64,000 nucleotides of DNA from Nitrospirillum viridazoti CBAmc. GTDB taxonomy: Bacteria; Pseudomonadota; Alphaproteobacteria; Azospirillales; Azospirillaceae. The notes beneath the pieces are model-generated. The model was not told where the DNA came from. It saw only the letters and a program-made list of their open reading frames with translations, and searched no databases. Position 1 is the stretch's first letter, and each line of letters begins with the position of its first letter. Below are positions 33,622 through 42,435 of this stretch, one piece after another. The translations under genes were made by a program, and so were the position numbers. The DNA lies in contig NZ_CP022110.1 in the NCBI RefSeq assembly GCF_000730165.1, positions 186,001 to 250,000 on the forward strand. The letters run 5' to 3'.

Positions 33622-34176
33622 GTGAGCCTGCGTGTCGCCGTCCGCCGGTCCCTGTTGATCCTGCCCGTCCTCGCCTCGGCGACAACCCTTGCGTTCGCCG
33701 GTTCCACCCCCGCCTGGGCCCAGGCGGCGAAGCCGGCGGCGCCTACGGCCGGTTCCGCGCCCATCATGCCGTCCGCCGCGAAACCCACCGCGCCCGCCGC
33801 CGCGGCCCCCGCCGCCGGCGCCAAGGCGGATGACGACGACGGCTGGACCTGCCCCTTCCCCAAGAAAGTGCCGACCATTCCCGACGGCAAGACCGCGCCC
33901 GAGGCCGACATGCGCAAGGCGCATGAAGAGATGCAGTCCTACGTCAACAGCGGCCAGGGCTTCATCTCCTGCGTCGACCAGTTGGTGGCCCAGCATCCGG
34001 ATAAGGTGACGGTGGCGAAGTTCCTGCAGCTGACCAGCGTGCAGGACGCGGTGGTCAGCAACATGCAGATCCTGGCGGCCCGCTTTAACGAGCAGCTGCA
34101 TGTGTACAAGGCGCGCACCGGCGGTGCGCCGGCACCCGCTGCGCCAACGCCGGCGGCCAAGCCCGCCGGCAAGTAA
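33622..34176 (+). CDS. Hypothetical secreted protein, Ala/Pro-rich
   Basis: A 184-residue protein with a signal peptide (RRSLLILPVLASATTLAFA, cleavage near APAWAQA-like STPAWAQA), then an Ala/Pro-rich linker (about 35-70) and a folded region with DDDGWTCPFPKKVP and NSGQGFISCVDQLVAQHPDK whose two cysteines may form a disulphide. The C-terminus is again Ala/Pro-rich. Starts are GTG 33622 or TTG 33616, both behind GAGGA. No family is recognised. A terminator follows. Confidence 0.65.
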   Translation: MSLRVAVRRSLLILPVLASATTLAFAGSTPAWAQAAKPAAPTAGSAPIMPSAAKPTAPAAAAPAAGAKADDDDGWTCPFPKKVPTIPDGKTAPEADMRKAHEEMQSYVNSGQGFISCVDQLVAQHPDKVTVAKFLQLTSVQDAVVSNMQILAARFNEQLHVYKARTGGAPAPAAPTPAAKPAGK

Positions 34177-34193
34177 GCCCGTGGTGTAAGGAA

Positions 34194-34228
34194 AAGGGCC
34201 GCCCGGCACCCGCCCGGCGGCCCTTATT
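34194..34228. terminator. Bidirectional terminator
   Basis: AAGGGCCGCC (34194-34203) pairs perfectly with GGCGGCCCTT (34216-34225), followed by ATTT, between the convergent secreted-protein gene and cobT. The flanking A and T residues on each side allow use in both directions. Confidence 0.75.
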
Positions 34229-34246
34229 TCGTCTGCGCGGGCAGGC

Positions 34247-36130
34247 CTAACGGCGGCCGCCCCGCGCCTGGCGCTGGGCGGACCCGGGACGGCGGTCGTC
34301 CTCGTCGAACAGCTCGGCCAGCTTTTCCATGACCGTGCCGCCCAGCTGCTCCACATCCACGATGGTGACGGCGCGCCGGTAATAGCGCGTGACGTCGTGG
34401 CCGATGCCGATGGCGATCAGCTCCACCGGGCTGCGGGTCTCGATGTACTCGATGACGCTGCGCAGGTGCTTTTCCAGGTAGCTGCCGCTGTTGACCGACA
34501 GGGTGCTGTCGTCCACCGGCGCGCCGTCGGAAATGACCATCAGGATGCGCCGCTGCTCTGGCCGGGCGATCAGGCGGGTGTGGGCCCACAGCAGGGCCTC
34601 GCCGTCGATGTTCTCCTTCAGGATGCCTTCGCGCAGCATCAGGCCCAGGTTGCGCCGGGCCCGGCGCCAGGGGGCGTCGGCCTCCTTGTAGACGATGTGG
34701 CGCAGGTCGTTCAGGCGGCCGGGGGCGGCGGGCTTGCCGCTGGCCAGCCAGCGCTCGCGGCTCTGCCCGCCCTTCCATGCCCGGGTGGTGAAGCCCAGGA
34801 TCTCCACCTTGACGCCGCAGCGTTCCAGGGTGCGCGCCAGGATGTCGGCGCTCATGGCGGCGATGGTGATGGGCCGGCCGCGCATGGACCCGGAATTGTC
34901 GATCAGCAGGGTGACGACGGTGTCGCGGAAGTTGGTGTCGTTCTCCTGCTTGAACGACAGGGGCAGCACCGGGTTGGCCACCACGCGGGCCAAGCGGGCC
35001 GCGTCCAGGATGCCTTCCTCCAGGTCGAACACCCAGGCCCGCGTCTGCTTGGCCATCAGGCGGCGCTGCAGGCGGTTGGCCAGCTTGGCGATGACGCCCT
35101 GCAGGTGCTGCAACTGCTGGTCCAGCATCATGCGCAGGCGGGCCAGTTCATCCGCGTCGCACAGGTCGGCGGCCCCCACCACCTCATCGAATTCGGTGGT
35201 GAAGGCGCGGTAGTTGCCGCTGTCCAGGCTGTTACGGCCGAAATCGGGGCGGGACGGCTCGCCGGGCTCGCCCGACTGCTCGGCCCCGGCGCCTTCCACC
35301 TCCTGCTGCTCGCCCTCGCTGCTTTCGGCGGCGCCGGTCTCCTCCGTCTGGCCGCCGGCCTGCTGCTGCTCGCCCGTCGCTTCCGGCTCGGCATCGTCGG
35401 ACTGGCCGCCGCCGGCCTCGTCATTGTCGGCGCCTTCGGGGCTCTGGGCGTCGCCGGACTCGGCGGTCTCCTCCTCTTCCGACTTCTCAGGATCGCCGCC
35501 CACCTCCAGGTCCAGGTCGGTCAGGATGCGGCGGGCCTCGCGGGCGTAGGCCTGCTGGTCGGCCATGACGGCCTTCAGCTGGGCCAGGTCGGCGCCCGCC
35601 TTTTCCTCGATGAAGGGGCGCCACAGGTCCAGCGCCGCCTGGGTGGCGGGGGCGACGGGGGCGCCGGTCAGGGCCTCGCGCGCGATCAGGCGCAGGGCGT
35701 CGGCCAGCGACACCTGGTCCCGCGCCGTGGCCCGGTCCAGGCCCTGGCGGCGGAACCGTTCCTCCAGCGCCGCCGTCAGATTGTCGGCCACGCCGGCCAT
35801 GGCGTTGGCGCCCAGGGCTTCGCACCGCGCCTGTTCCAGCGCGTCGAAGGCCAGGCGGGCGGTGTCGCCCGTGGGCAACAGGCGGGCGTGGGCGGCGGCG
35901 TCATGGTGGCGCAGGCGCAGGGCGGCGGCATCGGCGGCGCCGCGCACCGGCGCCACGTCGCGCACGTTCAGGTCACGCGTGGGCAGGGGCACCCGCACCC
36001 GCGTGCCGGAATAGCCCGGCGGCTCGGCGGAAAACCCCACCGTCAGGTCACCGCGCTCCGCGATGGCCCGGACGGCGGCACCGGTGGCCCGCTTGAACGC
36101 CTCCAGCGGCGATTCCCGGTCGGAAGACAT
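34247..36130 (-). CDS. cobT: Cobaltochelatase subunit CobT
   Basis: A 627-residue subunit of the aerobic cobaltochelatase CobNST, which inserts Co2+ into hydrogenobyrinate a,c-diamide during cobalamin synthesis. The N-terminal part spans about 1-210, an acidic Glu/Asp/Gly/Ser-rich linker about 210-300, and a C-terminal von Willebrand A domain with the MIDAS motif [13 protein letters not shown]. CobT and CobS form a two-tiered AAA+-like motor resembling BchD/BchI of magnesium chelatase. cobN is not in the window. The ATG at 36130 is 17 bp after the cobS stop. Confidence 0.95.
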   Translation of the reverse strand: MSSDRESPLEAFKRATGAAVRAIAERGDLTVGFSAEPPGYSGTRVRVPLPTRDLNVRDVAPVRGAADAAALRLRHHDAAAHARLLPTGDTARLAFDALEQARCEALGANAMAGVADNLTAALEERFRRQGLDRATARDQVSLADALRLIAREALTGAPVAPATQAALDLWRPFIEEKAGADLAQLKAVMADQQAYAREARRILTDLDLEVGGDPEKSEEEETAESGDAQSPEGADNDEAGGGQSDDAEPEATGEQQQAGGQTEETGAAESSEGEQQEVEGAGAEQSGEPGEPSRPDFGRNSLDSGNYRAFTTEFDEVVGAADLCDADELARLRMMLDQQLQHLQGVIAKLANRLQRRLMAKQTRAWVFDLEEGILDAARLARVVANPVLPLSFKQENDTNFRDTVVTLLIDNSGSMRGRPITIAAMSADILARTLERCGVKVEILGFTTRAWKGGQSRERWLASGKPAAPGRLNDLRHIVYKEADAPWRRARRNLGLMLREGILKENIDGEALLWAHTRLIARPEQRRILMVISDGAPVDDSTLSVNSGSYLEKHLRSVIEYIETRSPVELIAIGIGHDVTRYYRRAVTIVDVEQLGGTVMEKLAELFDEDDRRPGSAQRQARGGRR

Positions 36131-36147
36131 GGGCTCGTTCCCCCGCG

Positions 36148-37140
36148 TCAGGCGAGGGTGGCGCGCACGCCGCTCTCGGGCAGTTCGGTGCCGAAGCAGC
36201 GCTGGTAGTATTCGGCCACCGCCGCGCGCTCCACCTCGTCGCACTTGTTCAGGAAGGTGACGCGGAAGGCGAAGCCGACATCGCCGAAGATGTCGGCGTT
36301 CTGCGCCCAGGTGATGACCGTGCGCGGGCTCATGACGGTGGAGATGTCGCCGGCGATGAAGCCGGCGCGGGTCAGGTCCGCCAGGCGCACCATGGCGTTG
36401 ACCAGCACGCGGCGGTCATCGGTGTCGTAGCTCGGCACCTTGGCCAGGACGATCTTCACCTCGGCGTCATGGGGCAGGTAGTTCAGGGTAGAGACGATGT
36501 TCCACCGGTCCATCTGGCCCTGGTTGATCTGCTGGGTGCCGTGGTAGAGGCCCGTGGTGTCGCCCAGGCCGATGGTGTTGGCCGTGGCGAACAGGCGGAA
36601 GGCCGGGTGGGGGCGGATGACCTTGTTCTGGTCCAGCAGGGTCAGCTTGCCCTCGACCTCCAGCACGCGCTGGATGACGAACATCACGTCCGGGCGGCCA
36701 GCGTCGTACTCGTCGAACACGATGGCGCAGGGGTGCTGCAGGGCCCAGGGCAGGATGCCCTCGCGATACTCCGTCACCTGCACGCCCTCGCGCAGGACGA
36801 TGGCGTCCTTGCCGATCAGGTCGATGCGGCTGATGTGGCTGTCCAGGTTGACGCGCAGGCAGGGCCAGTTCAGGCGGGCGGCCACCTGCTCGATATGGGT
36901 GGACTTGCCCGTGCCGTGATAGCCCTGGACCATGACGCGGCGGTTGTAGGCGAAGCCGGCAAGGATGGCCATGGTCGTTTCGCGATCGAAACGATAGGTG
37001 CTGTCGATCTCCGGCACATGTTCCGTGGGGGAGCTGAACGCCGGCACCTGCATATCGCTGTCGATCCCGAAGGTCTGGCGGACGGAGATCTTGATGTCGG
37101 GCAGCGAGGCGGCGTTCATCGGTGTCGGTTCCTGGGACAT
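36148..37140 (-). CDS. cobS: Cobaltochelatase subunit CobS
   Basis: A 330-residue AAA+ ATPase of the cobaltochelatase. It has Walker A in [20 protein letters not shown], Walker B in [17 protein letters not shown], and the sensor region [20 protein letters not shown]. It is first of the cobS-cobT pair and is preceded on the same strand by a J-domain protein gene (84 bp gap), a neighbourhood seen widely in alphaproteobacteria. The start at 37140 ([10 protein letters not shown]) is preferred; an ATG at residue 8 is possible. Confidence 0.96.
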   Translation of the reverse strand: MSQEPTPMNAASLPDIKISVRQTFGIDSDMQVPAFSSPTEHVPEIDSTYRFDRETTMAILAGFAYNRRVMVQGYHGTGKSTHIEQVAARLNWPCLRVNLDSHISRIDLIGKDAIVLREGVQVTEYREGILPWALQHPCAIVFDEYDAGRPDVMFVIQRVLEVEGKLTLLDQNKVIRPHPAFRLFATANTIGLGDTTGLYHGTQQINQGQMDRWNIVSTLNYLPHDAEVKIVLAKVPSYDTDDRRVLVNAMVRLADLTRAGFIAGDISTVMSPRTVITWAQNADIFGDVGFAFRVTFLNKCDEVERAAVAEYYQRCFGTELPESGVRATLA

Positions 37141-37224
37141 GGGACGGTCGGCTTTCCTGCGAGATCGAACAGAACGGTTGGTCTTGGTTATTGTTTCAAT
37201 GGCTTGGAGGCTGGCAGCGAGGCC

Positions 37225-37803
37225 TCAGCCATGGTCGGCATAGGCGGCTTTCAGCACATTGTAGGCTTGGTTGATGCGCTTCAGGCGCTCCTCCGCGTCC
37301 TTGTCGCCGCCATGGATGTCGGGGTGGTTCTGCTTGGCCAGCTCGCGATAGCGCTGCTTGACCTCGGCGAATCCGATGGGCGCTTTCAGGCCCAGCACGT
37401 CCAGCGCGTCATCCTCCGGCGTGCGGGGGGAGGGCGGGGGCGGACGATGCGACGTGCCGGCTTCCCAGTCGGCGCCGAAGCTATGGCCCCGGCTCATGCT
37501 GTCGCGCAGATTCCGTTCCCGGGTGCGCCAGTCGCCCATGGGCCAGGTGGGGCGCTGCCAGGTGGTATCGTAGCGCATGGCGCGCTCGATCTCTTCCGTG
37601 CTCATGCCCTGGTAATAGTCCCAGGCCTTGTTGTAGGCCCGCACGTGGTCCAGACAGAACCAGTAATAATCGTTCAGCTGGCTGCGATTCTTGGGCGCGC
37701 GGTACTCCCCCACCTCGGCGCAGCCGGGATGGTCGCAGGCCCTGACCTGGACCTGCGGCGGATCGTCGAACGAGAAAGAGAATCCGGGGCGCTGTTTCTG
37801 CAT
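37225..37803 (-). CDS. J-domain (DnaJ-like) protein
   Basis: A 192-residue protein with a C-terminal J domain (about 130-190): DVLGLKAPIGFAEVKQRYRELAKQ... with the HPD motif in NHPDIHGG and KRINQAYNVLKAAY. The N-terminal part has a CDHPGC..C cluster (VRACDHPGCAEVGEYRAP) and YYWFCLDHVRAYNKAWDYYQG, possibly a small metal site. It would stimulate a DnaK-type Hsp70. Its position before cobS-cobT is a conserved alphaproteobacterial arrangement, but a role in CobST assembly is unproven. Confidence 0.9.
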   Translation of the reverse strand: MQKQRPGFSFSFDDPPQVQVRACDHPGCAEVGEYRAPKNRSQLNDYYWFCLDHVRAYNKAWDYYQGMSTEEIERAMRYDTTWQRPTWPMGDWRTRERNLRDSMSRGHSFGADWEAGTSHRPPPPSPRTPEDDALDVLGLKAPIGFAEVKQRYRELAKQNHPDIHGGDKDAEERLKRINQAYNVLKAAYADHG

Positions 37804-37985
37804 CGCGAAAGTATGGGGTCAGGCCCCGGCCGTGACAAGCGCGGCGGGTCGCCCGCGCCACCATTGCGGCGGCAAAGCTGGGCTGCTGTCCCGGGCGCCG
37901 GAAATCACCTTCCGGCCATTGACAGCGCCGCCCCGGCGTCGCACCTCAGGGGGATAGGACGTTCCCTCCATTCCGGGCATTTTCC

Positions 37986-38258
37986 ATGCGCTATGCCGAC
38001 CGCATCCACACCAAGCTGACCCAGGCGCTGGCGCCCGTGACGCTGATCGTCGACGACCAGTCCGCCGCCCACGCCGGCCACGGCGGGGCCGCCCCGGGTG
38101 GGGAGACCCATTTCGAGGTCACAGTGGTTTCCGCCGCCTTCGCCGGCAAGTCGCGCGTGGCGCGCCAGCGCCTGGTATACGACATCCTGAAGGATGAGTT
38201 GGCCGAGCGCGTCCACGCCCTGTCGGTCAAGACCCTGACGCCGGAAGAGGTGGCTTAG
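37986..38258 (+). CDS. BolA family protein
   Basis: A 90-residue BolA-like protein: an N-terminal helix (YADRIHTKLTQALAP), the central THFEVTVVSAAFAGKSRVARQRLVYDIL segment split by the strand-helix pattern, and a C-terminal VHALSVKTLTPEE. BolA proteins partner with monothiol glutaredoxins in iron-sulphur handling. It is divergent from the J-domain gene and convergent with the DUF2889 gene, which it overlaps by 4 bp. Confidence 0.93.
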   Translation: MRYADRIHTKLTQALAPVTLIVDDQSAAHAGHGGAAPGGETHFEVTVVSAAFAGKSRVARQRLVYDILKDELAERVHALSVKTLTPEEVA

Positions 38259-38833
38259 GCCCCGTCCGGTTCTTCCGGGCCGGTGTCGTGCTGCCCGGTG
38301 TAGTGCTCCGGGAACCAGCGCTTCACCACCGGGCCGTCGCTGGCCATGACGTGGCAGGTGTTCAGCACGGGCGGCGGGCCGCCTTTGCCGCCGTTGCGCC
38401 GGGCGCTCAGCACCGGGGCCAGGGTCTGGAAGGCGGTGGTGGCTACGGGGCCCAGCAGTTCCACCAAGTGGGTGCAGCCCTCCGTCCGGCCCAGGCGCTG
38501 CTTGACCGCGTTGGTCCAGCCGGACGCGATGCTCAGGCCCACGAGGCGCTGGAAATTGGGCAGAATGGCGGGGCAATGCGGGAAGGGGGAGTTGTCGGTC
38601 GATACCTCCACCGCCCGCACGGTCAGCGTGTCGTCCACCGTCAGGCGCACCCACATCTCATGCAGGAATTGGCCAGGCTGGATGATACCGCGCCATTCGT
38701 TGTCGAAGGCGTAGTGCTTCTCGTCCGTGATGTGGCCTTCGATATCCCAAAGGCCATCGGCGCGTTCGTATCCCTGGCACGTGACGCGGCGGGTATGCAG
38801 CGGCGTGCGCTCGGCGGCGGGGGGGAGGGGCAT
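38255..38833 (-). CDS. DUF2889 domain-containing protein
   Basis: A 192-residue protein matching the DUF2889 family: TPLHTRRVTCQGYERADGLW, IEGHITDEKHYAF, EMWVRLTVDDTLTVRAVEVS and GWTNAVKQRLGRTEGCTHLVELL. The function is unknown. I chose ATG 38833; a TTG at 38905 is in frame and would have overlapped the original aroB stop before the ISAs1 insertion, suggesting this gene was once directly downstream of aroK-aroB. The ISAs1 element now separates them. Confidence 0.85.
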   Translation of the reverse strand: MPLPPAAERTPLHTRRVTCQGYERADGLWDIEGHITDEKHYAFDNEWRGIIQPGQFLHEMWVRLTVDDTLTVRAVEVSTDNSPFPHCPAILPNFQRLVGLSIASGWTNAVKQRLGRTEGCTHLVELLGPVATTAFQTLAPVLSARRNGGKGGPPPVLNTCHVMASDGPVVKRWFPEHYTGQHDTGPEEPDGA

Positions 38834-38912
38834 GGGGCGGGCGAAACTCAAGACGGGGTAACGGACGCGGGGCGCATCATGGGCGCCGGCCCTCACCCCG
38901 GTCAAGAAACCC

Positions 38913-38922
38913 GCGTCTCATG
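38913..38922. repeat. Left target-site duplication of ISAs1 element
   Basis: GCGTCTCATG here is repeated at 40154-40163, flanking the ISAs1-family element. On the minus strand it encodes the CAT GAG ACG codons of aroB. The 10-bp length fits the ISAs1 family. Confidence 0.85.
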
Positions 38923-40153
38923 CCACGGCAATCGCTTGAAGCGGGTCTTGACAAGACGGGGCTTTCGGAGCGGTGGCGATCTGTGATTCGTAGGAGGCTC
39001 CATTGATCTGGAGTTCTCGATGGCCGGTTCGCTTCTCGACCATTTTGCGGCGCTCAGCGATCCGCGGCAATCCTGGAAGGTCATTTATCCACTGCCGGAG
39101 ATTCTGCTTGTGGTGCTCTGCGCAACGATCGCGGGGGCTGAGGATTTCGTCGAGATTCGGCGCTGGGGCACGATGAACCGGGATTTCCTGCGGCGGTTTT
39201 TGCCCTATGCGGGCGGGATTCCGAGCCACGATACGCTGAACGACATCCTCAACGCGCTCGACGGCGATCTTTTTGCGCGATGCTTCGGCGACTGGGTCGA
39301 GGGGCTACGCGAGGCCGAGCCCGACATCGTCGCGATCGACGGTAAGACCTCGCGGCGGACGCATGACCGGGCGAAGGATCGCAATCCGCTGCATCTCGTT
39401 TCAGCCTGGGCCAGCCGGCAGCGCTTGGTGCTGGGCCAGCAAGCTTGCGAGGCCAAGTCGAATGAGATTACGGCCATTCCGTTGCTGCTCGACCGCTTGG
39501 CGTTGACCGGGGCGCTCGTCACCATCGATGCGATGGGCTGCCAGACCAAGATCGCCCAGAAGATTCTCGATAAAGGCGCCGATTACCTGCTGGCCATCAA
39601 AGAGAACTGGCCCAACCTGCACAGCGAGGTCATCCGCCACTTCGACGATCTGCCTGCCGCCGACACGTTCGACACGACCGATGGCGAGCACGGCCGCATC
39701 GAGGTGCGCCGCCATGTCGTCAGCCACGAAGTTGACTGGCTTACCACAGACCGCCGCTTCCCCGGCGAGCCCCGCTTCCCCGGCCTCAAGGCCATCGCCA
39801 TGGTCGAAGCCGAGATCGAGCGTGACGGCAAAACCAGCCGGGAACGCCGATACTACCTGTCATCTCAAAAACTCGACACGCGCCTCTTCGCTCATGCCGT
39901 CCGAGCCCACTGGCATATCGAAAACCGGCTCCACTGGGTCCTCGATGTCGTCTTCCATGAAGACTTGAGCCGTCTCAGATCCGGCAACGGCCCCCACAAC
40001 ATGGCAACCATCCGACACATGGCCTTGAACCTCCTGCGCGGCGCAAAGGATAAGCACAGCCTCAAAGTCCGAAGAAAATCCGCCGCATGGGATACCCAAT
40101 ACCTTCACGCCGTCATCACACAGTCCGCATAACCCCCTTCAAGCGATTCCCCT
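38923..40153 (+). mobile_element. ISAs1-family insertion sequence, complete
   Basis: About 1.23 kb bounded by imperfect inverted ends. Left GGCAATCGCTTGAAGCGGGT (from 38927) matches right GGGAATCGCTTGAAGGGGGT read on the minus strand. It is flanked by 10-bp direct repeats GCGTCTCATG (38913-38922 and 40154-40163). It has one intact transposase. It was inserted close to the 3' end of aroB, and the undecayed target duplications suggest a recent event. Confidence 0.9.
39020..40132 (+). CDS. ISAs1 family transposase
   Basis: A 370-residue transposase of the ISAs1/H-repeat-associated type. The N-terminus has LLDHFAALSDPRQSWKVIYP and LLVVLCATIAGAEDFVEI; the core has DIVAIDGKTSRRTHD (first Asp), TIDAMGCQTKIAQKI (second Asp), DYLLAIKENWP and the C-terminal HWHIENRLHWVLDVVFHED with the catalytic Glu. 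It is intact, on the strand opposite aroB, with its stop inside the element 21 bp from the right end. Confidence 0.95.
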   Translation: MAGSLLDHFAALSDPRQSWKVIYPLPEILLVVLCATIAGAEDFVEIRRWGTMNRDFLRRFLPYAGGIPSHDTLNDILNALDGDLFARCFGDWVEGLREAEPDIVAIDGKTSRRTHDRAKDRNPLHLVSAWASRQRLVLGQQACEAKSNEITAIPLLLDRLALTGALVTIDAMGCQTKIAQKILDKGADYLLAIKENWPNLHSEVIRHFDDLPAADTFDTTDGEHGRIEVRRHVVSHEVDWLTTDRRFPGEPRFPGLKAIAMVEAEIERDGKTSRERRYYLSSQKLDTRLFAHAVRAHWHIENRLHWVLDVVFHEDLSRLRSGNGPHNMATIRHMALNLLRGAKDKHSLKVRRKSAAWDTQYLHAVITQSA

Positions 40154-41285
40154 GCGTCTCATGCGCCAGCGCCGCCGCCACCACGGCACGCACCGGCTCG
40201 GGGTCAATGCCCCGGGCGGTGAAGGCCTGGCCGATCCCGCGCGCCAGGATGAAGGTGATGCCGCCGTCCTTGACCTTCTTGTCCTTGGCCATGTGGGCCA
40301 TCAGCGCGTCCACGGTCCAGCGGCCCTTGCTGAGGTATGCCGCGCCCGTCGGCAGGCCCACGGCCGCCAAGTGGCGGCGCATGCGGGCTAGGTCGTCCGG
40401 CGGGCACAGGCCCAGGCGCACCGACAGGTCGAAGGCCATGACCATGCCGATGCCCACGGCCTCGCCATGCAGCAGTTCGCCGCCATAGCCCATCTCAGCC
40501 TCCAGGGCGTGGCCGAAGGTGTGGCCCAGGTTCAGCAGGGCGCGCACGCCGCCCTCGCGCTCATCCTGGGCGACGATGGCGGCCTTGGCTGCCACGCTTT
40601 CCTTCACGGCGGCAGTGCGCAGGGCGGCGTCGCCGGCCACCAGGGCCGGGCCGTTTCCCTCCAGCCAGGTGAAGAAATCCGGACGGTCGATCAGACCGTA
40701 CTTCACCACCTCGGCATAACCCGCCAGCACCTCGCGCCGGGGCAGGCTGTCCAGCGCGCCGATGTCGGCCAGCACCAGGCGCGGCTGGTGAAAGGCGCCG
40801 ATGAGGTTCTTGCCCTGGCGGCTGTTGATGCCCGTCTTGCCGCCCACGCTGCTGTCCACCTGCGACAGCAGCGTGGTGGGCACCTGGATGAAGTCCAGGC
40901 CGCGCAGGGCGATGGCGGCCGCGAAGCCGCCCAGGTCGCCGATGACGCCGCCGCCCAGGGCCACCAGCATGGCGCCCCGCTCAATGCCGCGCGACAGCAG
41001 GATTTCAAGCACGGCTTCCAGATGGTGGAAGCTTTTGGTGGCCTCGCCGGCCGGCACCACGATGGGGTCCAGCACACGGGCGCCGGCGGCCTCCAGCGAG
41101 CGGGTCAGGGTGCCCAGGTACAGGGGCGCCACCGTCTCATCACTGAGGATGACCAGCGGCCGCTTACCTGCGATGGGCGCCACCAGCGATCCGGCCCCCT
41201 CGATCAGGCCGGACCCGACCAGCACGTCGTAGGACCGATCGCCCAGGTTCACGTGGACGGGGCTGGCGGACAGGGTCTTGCTCAT
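40116..41285 (-). CDS. aroB: 3-dehydroquinate synthase, C-terminus rewritten by an IS
   Basis: A 389-residue NAD+- and metal-dependent enzyme of the shikimate pathway. [45 protein letters not shown] and [18 protein letters not shown] with metal-binding His/Glu are intact. After Ala-His-Glu-Thr the frame enters the ISAs1 end and adds [12 protein letters not shown] before a stop at 40116. The pre-insertion end, read across the left target copy, would be AHETRVS and a stop, so only three native residues are replaced by twelve. Catalytic motifs are far upstream, so activity is probably kept. It is coupled to aroK by ATGA. Confidence 0.95.
   Translation of the reverse strand: MSKTLSASPVHVNLGDRSYDVLVGSGLIEGAGSLVAPIAGKRPLVILSDETVAPLYLGTLTRSLEAAGARVLDPIVVPAGEATKSFHHLEAVLEILLSRGIERGAMLVALGGGVIGDLGGFAAAIALRGLDFIQVPTTLLSQVDSSVGGKTGINSRQGKNLIGAFHQPRLVLADIGALDSLPRREVLAGYAEVVKYGLIDRPDFFTWLEGNGPALVAGDAALRTAAVKESVAAKAAIVAQDEREGGVRALLNLGHTFGHALEAEMGYGGELLHGEAVGIGMVMAFDLSVRLGLCPPDDLARMRRHLAAVGLPTGAAYLSKGRWTVDALMAHMAKDKKVKDGGITFILARGIGQAFTARGIDPEPVRAVVAAALAHETQGNRLKGVMRTV
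40154..40163. repeat. Right target-site duplication of ISAs1 element
   Basis: GCGTCTCATG, identical to 38913-38922. It lies within the remaining aroB coding sequence, immediately outside the ISAs1 right end at 40153. Confidence 0.85.
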
Positions 41286-41881
41286 GATTGCACCGCGGCC
41301 GGCTGGGACCGCGTCTCCGGGATTTGGGTATCCGCCTCGTTGTCCAGATAGGCCTGCAGGGATTCCACCACCCGGTCCACGGTGTCCTCCGCCGGGCGGT
41401 CGCCGCTGTCCACGGTGATGTCGGCCTGGGCGTAGTAGGGGTGGCGCAGCTCCATCAGCTTGCGCAGGGTTTCGCGCGGGTCGCTGTCCTTCAGCAGGGG
41501 GCGGTTGCCGCGCCGCGCCGTCCGCTGCACCAGCAGATCCAGCTCCGCCCGCAGCCAGATGGAATGGGCGCGCTGGCGCACCAGGGCGCGGGTGTCGGCG
41601 TCCATGAAGGCGCCGCCGCCGGTGGACAGCACCTGCAGTGGCTGGTCCAGCAGGCGGGCGATCACCCGGCGCTCCCCCTCGCGGAAGGCGGGCTCGCCAT
41701 AGCGTTCGAAGAATTCAGGGATGCTGCAGCCGGCGGCGCGCTCGATTTCCTGGTCGGCATCGACGAAGGGCAGGCCCAGGCGGGCGGCCAGGCGTCGGCC
41801 GATGCTGGTCTTTCCGGCCCCCATCAGGCCCACCAGGACCAGGGTGCGGGGTGGGCGCTGGCGCAGCATGGGGCGCATCAC
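41282..41881 (-). CDS. aroK: Shikimate kinase
   Basis: A 199-residue cytosolic kinase phosphorylating shikimate. It has the P-loop [15 protein letters not shown], the shikimate-binding DADQEIE, the FREGERRVI helix, and STGGGAF. The Pro/Arg-rich N-terminus is slightly extended; an ATG at 41869 is an alternative start. It is translationally coupled to aroB. The usual adjacency of aroK and aroB is kept, while the DUF2889 gene beyond aroB is now separated by the ISAs1 insertion. Confidence 0.95.
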   Translation of the reverse strand: MMRPMLRQRPPRTLVLVGLMGAGKTSIGRRLAARLGLPFVDADQEIERAAGCSIPEFFERYGEPAFREGERRVIARLLDQPLQVLSTGGGAFMDADTRALVRQRAHSIWLRAELDLLVQRTARRGNRPLLKDSDPRETLRKLMELRHPYYAQADITVDSGDRPAEDTVDRVVESLQAYLDNEADTQIPETRSQPAAVQS

Positions 41882-42294
41882 CGCTTCCCCCGCAGCGCGG
41901 GGGTGGGCACCCGGCGGGTCGGGGTGGCGTTGCGCGCCGGGGGGGCGGACGCTACAGTGCCGAGCGCTAACACCATGTTTGCCGTGTCATCCATTCCAGC
42001 CGAGACCTGAAAGCCGTGCCCCGTTCCGGGGGTTGTTCTTCATCCCTAGACCCGGCCGTCCACCCTGGCCCTGCGGCTTCAGGCGGACTGTCCGGCCCCC
42101 GTTTTCCCGTGCCAGTCACGTGGGCGCCACCACAGGGGGAAACGGTTCGGGGGGACTGCATAACACAGTCGACCCCGCCTGTCCCTTAACTCCACCGGGG
42201 GCTCGCGCACTGCGGCCTTGCTTGGGCCGACATGGTCTCGCAACTTTCTTTCTGAATTCGCCCTTCCCTATCAGCGATTGATGCCGATCCCACG
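41882..42294. other. Divergent intergenic region, no gene seen
   Basis: A 413-bp gap between divergent aroK and the small membrane protein gene. It should contain promoters for both. A short CCCCCGC-AGC-GCGGGGG stem lies near 41887. Frames covering it have no ribosome site or family character. I see nothing further. Confidence 0.5.
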
Positions 42295-42435
42295 ATGAAA
42301 AAGCTCCTCCTGATCCTGATCGCCCTGGTTGTCCTCGGCGGTGCCGGCGCCGCCCTGGTCGTGGCCGCCACCACCTCCCCGGCGCCGTCCGCGCCCACCG
42401 AACGGGTGATCTCCAATGACCGCTTCCCGCAGTAA
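42295..42435 (+). CDS. Hypothetical 46-residue membrane or secreted peptide
   Basis: A short frame starting MKKLLLILIALVVLGGAGAA followed by a further hydrophobic stretch and a polar tail ending NDRFPQ. It looks like a single membrane anchor or signal peptide with a roughly 20-residue soluble tail. It overlaps the start of the next gene by 20 bp, which suggests coupled translation. No family is recognised. The start lacks a strong ribosome site, so confidence is moderate. Confidence 0.5.
   Translation: MKKLLLILIALVVLGGAGAALVVAATTSPAPSAPTERVISNDRFPQ

Noticed and set aside
34397-36208. 603-codon plus-strand frame opposite cobT
   Set aside because: Shadow of cobT, which has a VWA domain and correct family length on the minus strand.
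34247-38258. Cobalamin riboswitch before cobS-cobT
   Set aside because: No B12-box-like sequence or suitable leader length was seen in the 84-bp gap upstream of cobS or further up.
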